A stretch of 64,000 nucleotides of DNA, from the NCBI GenBank assembly GCA_963783855.1, contig CAWAPE010000007.1:62001-126000 (forward strand), in the 5' to 3' direction. The number at the start of each line of letters is the position of its first letter. Position 1 is the stretch's first letter. Below are positions 1 to 9,500 of the stretch, piece after piece. Below the pieces are notes generated by a model. That model made no database searches. It had not been told where the DNA came from and worked only from the letters and a program-made list of their open reading frames with translations. This stretch comes from JAKAGZ01 sp963783855. Lineage in GTDB: Bacteria; Bacteroidota; Ignavibacteria; Ignavibacteriales; Ignavibacteriaceae. The position numbers and the translations under genes were made by a program.

Positions 1-342
1 AAGAATAGTATCCATCATGCCGGGCATAGATGCTCTGGCACCACTTCTTACAGAAACGAGTAGTGGATTTTTTGAATCACCAAATTTTGCTCCCATACTA
101 CTTTCCACTTTTTTAAGAGCAGCAAGCACCTGTGATTTTAATTCTTTCGGATATTTTTTCTTATTATCATAATAGTAAGTGCATACATCTGTTGTTATTG
201 TAAAACCGGAAGGAACCGGCATTCCTATATTAACCATTTCTGCGAGGTTTGCTCCTTTACCACCGAGCAAATTTTTCATTTCTGATTTCCCATCAGCTTT
301 CTTGTCTCCAAAATAGTAGACATATTTTTTAGTCTTAGCCAT
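1..342 (-). CDS. ppdK: Pyruvate, phosphate dikinase, N-terminal part (runs off the window)
   Basis: The first 114 codons of a gene that continues beyond position 1. Translation on the minus strand starts MAKTKKYVYYFG and contains GGKGANLAEM and a SVRSGARASMPGMMDT segment, both hallmarks of the N-terminal nucleotide-binding domain of pyruvate, phosphate dikinase. The enzyme interconverts pyruvate, ATP and phosphate with phosphoenolpyruvate, AMP and pyrophosphate in the cytoplasm. The start is supported by a GGAGAAG ribosome site a few bases upstream. It is the last visible gene of the minus-strand block, 48 bp after lpxK. The catalytic histidine and PEP-binding domains lie outside the window, so only the N-terminus supports the call. 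Confidence 0.93.
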   Translation of the reverse strand, partial: MAKTKKYVYYFGDKKADGKSEMKNLLGGKGANLAEMVNIGMPVPSGFTITTDVCTYYYDNKKKYPKELKSQVLAALKKVESSMGAKFGDSKNPLLVSVRSGARASMPGMMDTIL

Positions 343-390
343 ATCTTCTCCTATCTATATAAGTGCGATTATGTTACTTTGTTTTCTTAC

Positions 391-1434
391 CTAAGTAAGT
401 CTTTTTATTATGAAATTTCTAAACTCCTCTTTCTCGTCAATTTCCATGTGAATTTTCAGATAAAAGATATCAATATCGTCAAATTCTTTAGAGAATTTGA
501 CCAGCTTTACCGCATCCTTTTGTGTTGTTACCACAGAATGTGAATTTGTTGAATAAAAATCTTTTCTGATATTTTGTACTTCTTTTAAAGTATAATTCTT
601 ATGATCTGAAAAAATCATCTGGTTTTGTGTATCGACTTTTGTTTGCTTAAGAGCATTTATAAAAGAAAACGGATTCGCAATCCCCGATACAACCAGACTT
701 TTTTGACCTTCAAATTCTTCAATATTATAGTCTAAATTTCTTTTTATATCAACAAAACCAATTGCTTTGTAATAACCGTTAAACAAACTTTTTGTTTCAG
801 CAAATTTCCGCATTGTCTTATTAGGAGGTTCCTTCTCAGAAAACTTCCTGTTAATAATAATTGCATCTGCACGTTTTACTGAATCGAAATTTTCCCTCAT
901 ATTACCCGTTGGTAAAAGATTTTGATTTAAGAATTCAGGATCATTCAAGAATCTTTGTTCACAAATCAAAAGATCAATATCACGTGCAATCCACCTGTGC
1001 TGAAAGGCGTCGTCCAGAACAATAGTATCAACCTGTGTATCAGCGATTAACCTTTTTGCTCCTTTTACTCTGCTTTCACAAACGGCTGCCGGAACTTTAC
1101 ACTCAGTTATTGTCTGAAAAATTTCATCGCCACATTCTTTCACGTCCGCAAGAATTTTTTCGTTATCGGCAACAAGTATATAGCCTGAAGATTTTCTTCC
1201 GTAGCCACGACTAAGTACACCGACTTTTTTCTTTTCTTCTTTAAGAAGACCGGTAATATAAATAACTGTTGGGGTCTTTCCTGAACCTCCAACTGTAATA
1301 TTACCGACTGAAATGATTTTTGCGTCGACTTTTTTAGCTTTAAAATATCCTTTATCGAACAGCCAGTTCCTCAGATTTACAATAACAGCGTATAGAGGGA
1401 CGAAAGGATATAATATGATTTTTAAAAAATTCAT
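391..1434 (-). CDS. lpxK: Tetraacyldisaccharide 4'-kinase
   Basis: Phosphorylates the 4' position of the lipid A disaccharide precursor to give lipid IVA, at the inner face of the cytoplasmic membrane. The 347-residue length is normal for LpxK. An N-terminal hydrophobic segment (residues about 5-25) anchors it to the membrane, the P-loop GNITVGGSGKTP is at residues 44-55, and the LSRGYGRKSSGY and DDAFQHR motifs of the family follow. It begins 4 bp after the DUF374 acyltransferase, which follows lpxB, so three lipid A-type genes are probably cotranscribed. This shows the organism makes a lipid A-type outer membrane. Confidence 0.95.
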   Translation of the reverse strand: MNFLKIILYPFVPLYAVIVNLRNWLFDKGYFKAKKVDAKIISVGNITVGGSGKTPTVIYITGLLKEEKKKVGVLSRGYGRKSSGYILVADNEKILADVKECGDEIFQTITECKVPAAVCESRVKGAKRLIADTQVDTIVLDDAFQHRWIARDIDLLICEQRFLNDPEFLNQNLLPTGNMRENFDSVKRADAIIINRKFSEKEPPNKTMRKFAETKSLFNGYYKAIGFVDIKRNLDYNIEEFEGQKSLVVSGIANPFSFINALKQTKVDTQNQMIFSDHKNYTLKEVQNIRKDFYSTNSHSVVTTQKDAVKLVKFSKEFDDIDIFYLKIHMEIDEKEEFRNFIIKRLT

Positions 1435-1438
1435 TTAT

Positions 1439-2098
1439 TTAGAGACTTTCCTCAGCTATTTTCTGAAGATCATTAAGTTTCTGCTCACACTCTTCAATCA
1501 TCCCGGAAGTATCATCATAACTGAGATCATGTGCAACATAAATGGGATCAGAGTATACAAGCATTGTTCTGGTAAATAGCCTTGGAATTTCAAACTTATC
1601 CCAACTACTTAAGGGCCTGTTTTTTTTGATCCCAACACCGACAAGAATTAAAGGTAAACCGCTTTTTTTTGCAGTAATTACCGCGCCGGCTTTCATTTTA
1701 TGTCTCGGCCCTCTCGGCCCATCGGGTGTAATAGTTATTGAATGATTGTTTTTTGCGTAATCAACCATTATTCCGAGGGCAACGTCGCCACCTGTCGAGC
1801 TTGATCCACGTATAACGCGATATTTCCAGTATTTAAGAACCTTTGCCAGTAAATCACCATCCTTGCTTTTGCTTGTAAGTGCAACCATATTTTGCTTGCG
1901 GTGCTTATACCACGGCAACAACATTGATCCGTGCCAGAATGCAAGGACATAATTTTTATTTTGATTTTTAAGCTCGTCAATCACCTTTTTATTTTTTTCG
2001 GTGATTCTCAAAGTTTTACAAAGAACATCAACCAGGTATGTTAAAACAAAATACCCGAGAAATCTTAAAATATCCTGTCTTACTTTTCTAAACTTCAT
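1439..2098 (-). CDS. DUF374 family lysophospholipid acyltransferase-like protein
   Basis: A 219-residue protein of the DUF374 branch of the lysophospholipid/lipid A acyltransferase superfamily. A membrane segment lies at about residues 10-28. The segment AFWHGSMLLP (WHGS at 55-58) is the position of the usual HX4D catalytic region, and TPDGPRGPRHKMKAG is the second conserved block. Family members transfer acyl chains to lipid acceptors at the membrane. Lying between lpxB and lpxK, with an 11-nt overlap with the lpxB 3' end, it is a good candidate for the late (LpxL-like) acylation of lipid A. The exact substrate cannot be read from sequence. Confidence 0.88.
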   Translation of the reverse strand: MKFRKVRQDILRFLGYFVLTYLVDVLCKTLRITEKNKKVIDELKNQNKNYVLAFWHGSMLLPWYKHRKQNMVALTSKSKDGDLLAKVLKYWKYRVIRGSSSTGGDVALGIMVDYAKNNHSITITPDGPRGPRHKMKAGAVITAKKSGLPLILVGVGIKKNRPLSSWDKFEIPRLFTRTMLVYSDPIYVAHDLSYDDTSGMIEECEQKLNDLQKIAEESL

Positions 2099-3227
2099 TC
2101 ATTACTTCATAAATTGATCTGGCGGCTCTTTCAGAAGCCCCTTCCGTTCCTAATTTTTCTTTTATCCTGCCAAGTTTTTGTTTTATTGATTCATAAACTC
2201 TATCATTAGATAAGATATTTTTTGCTTCAGAATAAATCTTTTCAGATGTAGCATCATTCTGAATCAGTTCCGGAACCACATTTTCACCCGAAATTATATT
2301 TGCCATACCGATACTGTTAACTTTTACAAGCCTTTTTCCTATCAGGTACGTAAGGGGACTTGTTTTGTAAACAATAACCATTGGTAATTCAAATAATCCG
2401 GCCTCAAGCGTGGATGTACCCGATTTTATTATTCCAAATTTTGAATATTTCAGAAGGTTGTATGTGTTGTCCCTTAAAAATTTGAGGTTTTTCAATTTTG
2501 TTAAATCTCTGAAAATATTTTCATCAATATTTGAAGAACAAGCGATAACTATTTGCAGATTAAATTCATTGGATATTTTTTCCGCTGCTTTAATCATTTC
2601 AGGAAAAATACTTTTAACTTCCTGTTCTCTGCTTCCCGGAAGCAGGAGTAAAATTTCTTTGTTTTTGTCTAATTCAAATTTTTCAAAAAACTTTTCTCTG
2701 GGAAGAAAATCAAATTTCTTCAACCTTTCCAGCAGAGGATGCCCGACAAATTCGACGTTAACAGCATTGTCACTATAAAGTTTTTCCTCGAAAGGAAAAA
2801 CAACCAGCATTTTGTCAACGAGCTTCTTAATCTTTTCTATTCTTCCGCTGCCCCATGCCCAAATTTGCGGAGAGATATAATAAATGATTTTTATTCCGAG
2901 CCTGTGCAGTTTTTTTGCAATGCTCAGATTAAATCCCGGGTAATCTATAAGAACAACAGTTTTAATTCCTTTCTTCTTTACCTCTTCAATAAGATTTTTC
3001 TGAACAGCTTTGATAAACGGGATATGTTTGACTACTTCAAGAAAACCCAGGAATGCCATTCTGTTAAGATGGTATGAAAGTTCCATCCCGGCTGCCCGCA
3101 TTTTATCACCACCGATTCCGCTTATATCAATTTGCGGATCGATTTTTTTTATTTCTGTTATCAAAGAAGCGCCGTGAAGATCTCCGGAAATCTCTCCGGC
3201 TATTATCATTAAATTTTTATTTGTCAT
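2088..3227 (-). CDS. lpxB: Lipid-A-disaccharide synthase
   Basis: Glycosyltransferase (GT19) that joins UDP-2,3-diacylglucosamine and lipid X to form the lipid A disaccharide. The 379-residue length is typical. The N-terminus contains AGEISGDLHGA, and further conserved blocks are YISPQIWAWG, FPFEEKLY, FVGHPL, LLPGSREQEV and SGTSTLEAGL, all characteristic of LpxB. Its 3' end overlaps the DUF374 gene by 11 nt, implying translational coupling within the lipid A cluster. The start is the ATG that gives MTNKNLMIIAGE. Confidence 0.95.
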   Translation of the reverse strand: MTNKNLMIIAGEISGDLHGASLITEIKKIDPQIDISGIGGDKMRAAGMELSYHLNRMAFLGFLEVVKHIPFIKAVQKNLIEEVKKKGIKTVVLIDYPGFNLSIAKKLHRLGIKIIYYISPQIWAWGSGRIEKIKKLVDKMLVVFPFEEKLYSDNAVNVEFVGHPLLERLKKFDFLPREKFFEKFELDKNKEILLLLPGSREQEVKSIFPEMIKAAEKISNEFNLQIVIACSSNIDENIFRDLTKLKNLKFLRDNTYNLLKYSKFGIIKSGTSTLEAGLFELPMVIVYKTSPLTYLIGKRLVKVNSIGMANIISGENVVPELIQNDATSEKIYSEAKNILSNDRVYESIKQKLGRIKEKLGTEGASERAARSIYEVMNEV

Positions 3228-3270
3228 TTATCCTATGCTCATTTTCATTCAAAGAAATAAAGAGCAAAAA

Positions 3271-3864
3271 CTATATCCTTCTCAATATCCAGATCAGGAC
3301 AATTGTTAATGTAACAATACTAAAGGCCTGTAAACTCCTTCTTTCTGAACGGAGACCAGCCTTCAAACTAAAAGGTGGTTGTTCAACCTTTCCTGATTTG
3401 TACCTGGTAATCCGGGGAAAGAATCTCGGGACATTTTTTAAATATTTATCAAATTCTTCACCGAATGTTTTTTTCAGATAATTTTCTTCCTCACCCACGA
3501 TATACCAGTATTGAATGTAAAAGAAAATTAGTCCTGCTATCTGCAGATAGGGAAAAAGCGCAAAGGACATAATTCCCATTCCGGTATACAATAGAATATT
3601 CCCTACGTAGAGAGGATTTCTGACGTGGCCAAAAGGTCCGCTAACAATTAAAAATGTTCCACCAACTCCACCTGTTGTTCGTGTTTCACTTCCTGCCCAG
3701 CTAACTCCCCAAAGCCTTATTAGTTCACCTGATACCGCAACTATAAAACCCAGAATCAGGCTCCAGATGTTGGCGTTAAGGTACAGGAATGTTAAAACTA
3801 GGAAGGGAATAGGTGTATAACTTCTGTAATTAAAAAATTTTGAAGCAATTTCTGATCGGGTCAT
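3271..3864 (-). CDS. Isoprenylcysteine carboxyl methyltransferase / phospholipid methyltransferase family protein
   Basis: A 197-residue integral membrane protein with four to five hydrophobic segments. The family signature GPFGHVRNPLYVGNILLYTG begins near residue 76 and is followed by a second conserved EEE..L...FG..F..Y block near the C-terminus, as in the ICMT/PEMT superfamily of S-adenosylmethionine-dependent membrane methyltransferases. The bacterial substrate is unknown; lipids or isoprenoid-linked compounds are plausible. It starts 3 bp after the MtnX-like phosphatase and precedes lpxB by 43 bp, so it is probably in the same transcript. Confidence 0.8.
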   Translation of the reverse strand: MTRSEIASKFFNYRSYTPIPFLVLTFLYLNANIWSLILGFIVAVSGELIRLWGVSWAGSETRTTGGVGGTFLIVSGPFGHVRNPLYVGNILLYTGMGIMSFALFPYLQIAGLIFFYIQYWYIVGEEENYLKKTFGEEFDKYLKNVPRFFPRITRYKSGKVEQPPFSLKAGLRSERRSLQAFSIVTLTIVLIWILRRI

Positions 3865-3867
3865 TTT

Positions 3868-4587
3868 TTATCCTCTTAAGTAGACTTCTCTTCTTTTGAG
3901 CGAAGCCTGGTGTCTTTTCTTTAATCTTTTCTTTGAGCGAAGGGTCTCTATCCGAGCCTTTACATCGTTAAAATTTTTGTAAGGGAAATATGTAATGCGT
4001 TCTTTTTCACAAAATTTTAAAAGTGAATCTTTGGCAAAAATAAAATCACAAAACTGTGCGGTTTCCGTATCTGAAATTCCATCACCTATGTAAATTGTAA
4101 ATTCTTCATCGCCGCTGTGATTGATAATATGATTGTGCTTGCAATTTGCTGAACTTTTTGATTCCTCATCCAGATAGGGGAAATGAGGTCTCAGCTGGTT
4201 ATCTTTTAGAATTTCCAGTTTATTGGAATAGACCTTTAAGTCCTGCAGGTTTTCTCTTTCTAAAATTCTGTCTATGTAATAATCAAATCCATCGCTCAGA
4301 ACATAATGTTCAAAATTATTTTCAGTACAATATTCTATAAATGAAGGAAAAGTCGGATCAACTTCAAAACTATCGATGTAATTATTGAACTCATCCATGT
4401 TCAGTTCCTTAATGGAATCACAGAGCATTAACCAGCATTCCTTTGCGGTAACGTTATTCTCTTTATAACGTTCAATTACTTCTGCAACGGCATCAGGATC
4501 TCCGAATTTGGTAAACAGGTCTTCACCAACATCCGTAGTCGTAATTGTCCCGTCGAAATCGATAAATATCTTAAATACCTTATCCAT
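3868..4587 (-). CDS. MtnX-like HAD-IB family phosphatase
   Basis: A haloacid dehalogenase hydrolase. The catalytic DFDGT loop is at residues 10-14 (nucleophile D10, acid/base D12), motif II lies near VLSDGFDYYID and motif IV is GDGISDTETA. The helical cap and length match the MtnX branch, which dephosphorylates 2-hydroxy-3-keto-5-methylthiopentenyl-1-phosphate in methionine salvage; no other salvage gene is nearby, so substrate is uncertain. I chose the ATG at 4587. An upstream TTG at 4605 would add six residues but lies inside the preceding gene. The ATG overlaps the preceding gene's 3' end by 8 nt, suggesting coupling. Confidence 0.82.
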   Translation of the reverse strand: MDKVFKIFIDFDGTITTTDVGEDLFTKFGDPDAVAEVIERYKENNVTAKECWLMLCDSIKELNMDEFNNYIDSFEVDPTFPSFIEYCTENNFEHYVLSDGFDYYIDRILERENLQDLKVYSNKLEILKDNQLRPHFPYLDEESKSSANCKHNHIINHSGDEEFTIYIGDGISDTETAQFCDFIFAKDSLLKFCEKERITYFPYKNFNDVKARIETLRSKKRLKKRHQASLKRREVYLRG

Positions 4588-6541
4588 TAATTTGTTTTGT
4601 AACAACCATTTTTTTTACGTCGATAAATTTGCCTGCCTTAAACCTGTAAAAATAAATTCCTGGTTCAAGCTTATTTGCTGAAAAAGGGACACTGTTTTCT
4701 CCGGCCGGAAATGTTTTTTCCAGTTCGTCTATCTTTTCAAGGTGTCCGTCATAAAATTCAATCTTAATTTTTTCCTTTTTCGGTAGAAAAAAACTAATAG
4801 ATGTAGAGTCACTAAAAGGGTTTGGAGTATTTTGAGTAATTGTAACTTTTGAATCATTCTTTAAATAGATAACCCGTTTTACATCTGAAGTTTGTGTCTC
4901 ACCACCGGGTTTGTTTCCAACAACTTTATAATAAATTGTGCCTGCAAATCCCGGATGGTCAAATACTTCATAATATTTTGACCCTGTTTTATTTTTTGAT
5001 CTGACAGTATTAATAATTTCCCAGGAAGCGTTCTCTGAATCGGGTTGAAAAGCGCGCTCAATATTATAGACAGATTCTGATTGTTCGTTTGCAGAATACC
5101 ACGATATTTTAACACTGTCGCTAATTAATTGAGTATCAAAGCCGATTATTTGTGAAACAAATGTTCCTGTATCAAAAACTCTCTGACTGTAAATATTGTT
5201 TTTCCCGTCTCTGCTTTCCTTAAAAATAGCTATAGCGCCACTATTATTATCCGGAAGTAAACTTAAATAACTTTTGGGGGAATTATAATGAGTTGCTGTT
5301 GCTACACCGAGTGAATCCCATATTTTTTCCCCGCTGCTGCCTATTTTCTGCGAATAAATATTTGCCCTGCTTGAATCCTGTCTTCTGTCTATCCAGCTTA
5401 AAATTATGCCTGATTTATTAGCCGGTATAATCCTCTGACCAAATTGAGCTCCTTTAAGATTAATTACGGGGACTCCTCCTTTTTTCCAGAGAGGGTTTCC
5501 CTGCCGGTTAAACTTCTGAACATAAATATTCTGCCCTTTTTTGAAATCATTTGTCCAGCTTATAAAAATTGTAGAATCACCTGCAAAAGCATTCGGGTTT
5601 ATCTGATTTCCATTTTGATTGGTAACAGGTTTCCCGTCATCGCCCCAGAGAAGTTTTCCTTTGCTGTTAACAAGCTGATGAAAAATATCTTTGTTATTTT
5701 TTGCAAATTGCCAAGCGACATAGCTATTTGAGGGAGTAAATACTTTTGCAGTATAATTTATTACGTTATAGCTTTCATCAGAAATCTGGATTGATTTTTG
5801 TCCCCAGTCCAAATTACCTTTCTCATTCACATGTTGCAAAAACAATAAAGTTTTATTATTTGCATTTTCGAGCCAGTAAATAAAAGCTCCACCCAAATTA
5901 TCAGGAATTACGGAAGTTGAGCTCTTTCTATTAGTAGAGGATGAAATAATTTTTACAGAATCGGAATAAAAATTTCCATCCGAAGTGATTTTACGAAACT
6001 CAATACGGTAATTACTGTTTATTCCCAAATTTCTTGCTACGTATGAAACGTAAACATTTCCAATTTTATCACTGTTGACGGAATAATCAGAAACAGAAAA
6101 ACTGGTGTCTGTTAATTTCAGGCCTTCGTTTTTCCAGAGATATGAACCGTTATTAGAAACCCGTTGAGCATATAACGCACCTCTTTTACCCATATTTTTC
6201 CACGCCACAAGAGCAGTGTTTGGCAGACTCTCCGTTGCTACGGGTAATTCTTTTTCACCTTTTGAGGCAGAAATATTTTTCCCGTCTGCTCTAAAAGTAA
6301 CCTTCCCCTGTGCATCTACGTGAATAAAATAAACCTGGCTGCCTGATTTTTCTTTTTTATCCTGCCAGAAAATAAAAGCACCGCCGTTAAAATCTTTTAC
6401 AGATGAAATGTTAATCGGGTCGTTAGTATCCACAACCAGTTTAGAGTTTATTTTTGGATTACTAACCCACTGAGCAAAAGTTGTAGAATAAAATGTGAAT
6501 GCTAAAACAAAGCAAAAAGCTAACTGAAAAATAAAATTAAT
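4580..6541 (-). CDS. Secreted protein with type IX secretion C-terminal sorting domain; start is disrupted or non-canonical
   Basis: A large extracellular protein of unknown function. The body consists of repeated segments of the type AW...Y..R.N..G..LW, resembling beta-propeller repeats. A C-terminal domain with TPNPFSDSTSISF and PGIYFYRFKAG is the Por secretion tail that directs cargo through the type IX system. The first ATG or GTG in frame is a GTG at 6433, but the upstream reading frame encodes a clear signal peptide (about 6541-6474, hydrophobic run ending FAQ). An ATG at 6589 overlapping the smc stop would be the natural start, but a TAA at 6566-6568 interrupts it after seven codons. 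Either initiation is at the ATT codon at 6541, or the gene is broken or misread there. Confidence 0.75.
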   Translation of the reverse strand: MNFIFQLAFCFVLAFTFYSTTFAQWVSNPKINSKLVVDTNDPINISSVKDFNGGAFIFWQDKKEKSGSQVYFIHVDAQGKVTFRADGKNISASKGEKELPVATESLPNTALVAWKNMGKRGALYAQRVSNNGSYLWKNEGLKLTDTSFSVSDYSVNSDKIGNVYVSYVARNLGINSNYRIEFRKITSDGNFYSDSVKIISSSTNRKSSTSVIPDNLGGAFIYWLENANNKTLLFLQHVNEKGNLDWGQKSIQISDESYNVINYTAKVFTPSNSYVAWQFAKNNKDIFHQLVNSKGKLLWGDDGKPVTNQNGNQINPNAFAGDSTIFISWTNDFKKGQNIYVQKFNRQGNPLWKKGGVPVINLKGAQFGQRIIPANKSGIILSWIDRRQDSSRANIYSQKIGSSGEKIWDSLGVATATHYNSPKSYLSLLPDNNSGAIAIFKESRDGKNNIYSQRVFDTGTFVSQIIGFDTQLISDSVKISWYSANEQSESVYNIERAFQPDSENASWEIINTVRSKNKTGSKYYEVFDHPGFAGTIYYKVVGNKPGGETQTSDVKRVIYLKNDSKVTITQNTPNPFSDSTSISFFLPKKEKIKIEFYDGHLEKIDELEKTFPAGENSVPFSANKLEPGIYFYRFKAGKFIDVKKMVVTKQING

Positions 6542-6585
6542 ATTACCGTTGTTTTTGAATAAACGTTATTTCTGAAAAATAATTA

Positions 6586-9500
6586 TCATTGATTAACAAA
6601 ATCTAAATCCTCATTGAATCTTACGCTTACAAGTTTCGATATTCCTTCTTCCTGCATCGTAACTCCATATAATGTCTCGGCCGCTTCCATAGTTCTTTTG
6701 TTGTGTGTAACCACAATGAACTGAGTGTCTTTACTGAAATCTTTAATAATTTTTGTAAACCTGTCTATATTAGCATCATCAAGAGGAGCATCAATCTCGT
6801 CAAGAATACAGAATGGGCTGGGTTTTACCAGATATATAGCAAATAATAGTGCAATTGCAGTCAGAGTTTTTTCTCCTCCGGAAAGCAGTTCAATAGATGT
6901 CGGGCGCTTACCTTTCGGCTTTGCTATTATTTCTATTTTTGCTTCTAGAGGATCTGCATCTTCTTCAATTCTCAGGTCAGCTTCATCACCGGGATTAAAC
7001 AGGCCGCGGAAAATATTAACAAAATTAGCCCTGATTTTCTCAAAAGTTTCTGAAAATTGAGTCTGTGCAGCAGTATTGATCTCAGTAATTGTATTAACTA
7101 CATCAGCTTCTGACTCAAGTAAATCGTTTCTTTGCTTGTTAAGAAAATCAAATCGCTCTTTTTCCTCTTCAAATTCTGAATAAGCAAGCAGGTTAATCGG
7201 TCCGAGATTTTTCACTTTTTGTTTTAAATCATGAACTTCATCTGTTCTTGTTTTAAAATCGAAGGTATCCAGGTCTTCAAATGTTTTTGTTTCCAGTTTA
7301 AGGGAATAATTTTCTTCAATGTGTTCATATAAATTATTTATTTTCATTCCCAGTTCACTCAGTTTAATGTCTGAGCTGTGGATGGAATCTGAAACTGCTT
7401 CTCTTTCTTTCCTGTAATTGTTCTGAACAGATTCTTTCTCTGATATTTCTGTCTGTATGGTTTTGTACTGTGTGTCTATCCTTTTTTCTTCTTCGGAAAG
7501 AATCTGCTGCTTTTCTACCAGCTCTTCATAATTGATTTTCTGCTCATCAAGGATATTTTCAATTGTAGAAACTTCTTCTGATGCGGTCTGAATATCATGT
7601 TCTCTTTTATCAATAGATTTTTCTATTGTTTCGATCGTATTCTGTGCCCTTTTTATAGCATTTTCAGTATTCCTTTTTTCACCGGAAAATCTCTCAAGTT
7701 CAAGGTTATTCTTGTTAAGATTCGAAACGGCAACATTATAATCACTTTCAAAATTCCTGAATTCCTCTTCAAGCTGCTTTTGCTTTACGTCGGCCTGTGC
7801 TTTTTCTTCCAGTTGTGATTGCAGCATTTCTTCTGCTTGATTTCTTTCAGTATCTATTTTGTTAGATTCATTTACAAAATCTTTTATTTCCAGTCGCGCT
7901 TTTTCAATTTCATCATTAGCCTTTTGCTTTTCATATTCAAACTGAGCAATTTGTTTATCAACATTTGCGAGATCATTCAGAAGCATTCTTTCACTTTCTG
8001 ACAATACCTTTAGATCAATTTCTTCCAGTTTGTTTTCTACAGTAGCAATTTTTGATTTTAATCCTACAAGGTCTGCTTCTCTTTTGGGAAATTCTCTGCG
8101 GAGATTTTCAAGAAGTTGCTTCCTTCCAAACAATGAATCGTCAAGTTTTGGTGCTGATCCGCTTTCTACAACACCTCTTTTATCGATGTAGTCGCCATTT
8201 AGTGTGGCAAAACTAAAGTCACTATATTTTTCTGAAAGTTCAAAGGCAATATCAAGATCATTTACAATGGCAACATTTTCCATCATTTGCATAAAGAATG
8301 GCTGCCATTTACTATCTGCATCAATTAAATTCAGTGCCCAGTCTATAAACTCGTTTTCTTTTGATAATTTTTTAGCTTTGCTGTTAACGCTTAAATTTTT
8401 AAGCTTATCAAAGAAACTCTTCTTCCTGTTATTTAATAAAGCGGGTACGGAAAATGAGGCCCGGCCGGCTTCGTGTCTTTTGAGATAGTCAATTCCGTTT
8501 TTAAGATCATCTATTGTCTCAACCAGAATGTTGTTCAGGTTGTTTCTCAGTGTAGCCTCAACGGCAAAACGATATTCTTCTTTTGAATTGCCTGCGTGAG
8601 CAAGTAATGTTTTGTCTGATGCTGCCCAATCAGAATTTTCAACAAGTGTTTTTGTACCTTTTGAAACGCCTTCGAGATTATCAATTAAAGTTTGTATAAA
8701 ACTAATTTTATCCTTAATTCCATTGATAATGCTTCTGTCTTCAAGTTCCTGTGCTTTAAGCGAATTTAATTCCTTTTCAAGATCTTCTTTTTCTTTCTGT
8801 TTTTGGGAAAAGAGTGATTCCGCTTCCAGAAGACTGTTTGATGTCTGGTTTTTTTCCTGCCCTAATTCTTCAAGATAACCGACAGTCTTTGCAATATTAT
8901 TAGTCAGAGCCTGAATTTTATCATTCAGTTTTTCAATTGAATCGTTTTTAGCCTGAAGTGATTTTATAATGTTGGCAAGATCATTTTCTTTGTTTGTAAT
9001 TTCTTTGTATTTCTCAATCAGAGCGTCTGACTGACTTTTAAGGTAATTCCTTTTATCCTCAAGTTCTGATTTATATTTTTCAACAAGTTGCTCTACTTCT
9101 TCTCGCTCTTTTTCTTTTGCGGCTATCTTTCCTGTAAAGTCAGCAATTGTTTCTGTACTGTTTTCAATAAATTCCCTGGTTTCAGTAAGCTGGTAATTTA
9201 ATTCCTCCAGTTCAACCTGATATTTACTGATATTTAGTTCGAGAGATTTTTTCCTTTCTTCAGCAACAGAAACCTGTTTCTGTACATTATAAACTTTCTC
9301 AGTCTGATCTTTAACCTGATCCCTTTTCTCTTTTAATTCAGATTCAGTTTCATTAAGTGATTTCTTAATCACACTTATTTCATCTTCCAGTTTAGCAAGT
9401 TCAGATTCAAGTGATATTTTCTTTTGAAAATTTTCTTCCTTGGTGATCTTCATCTCATCTCTCTGGAGATTGAAATGAGCAAGTTCTCTTTCAGCCAGGT

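Noticed and set aside
4588..4605. Upstream TTG start of the MtnX-like phosphatase
   Set aside because: It would add six residues upstream of the conserved MDKVFKIFIDFDGT start, with a weaker initiation codon, inside the preceding gene.
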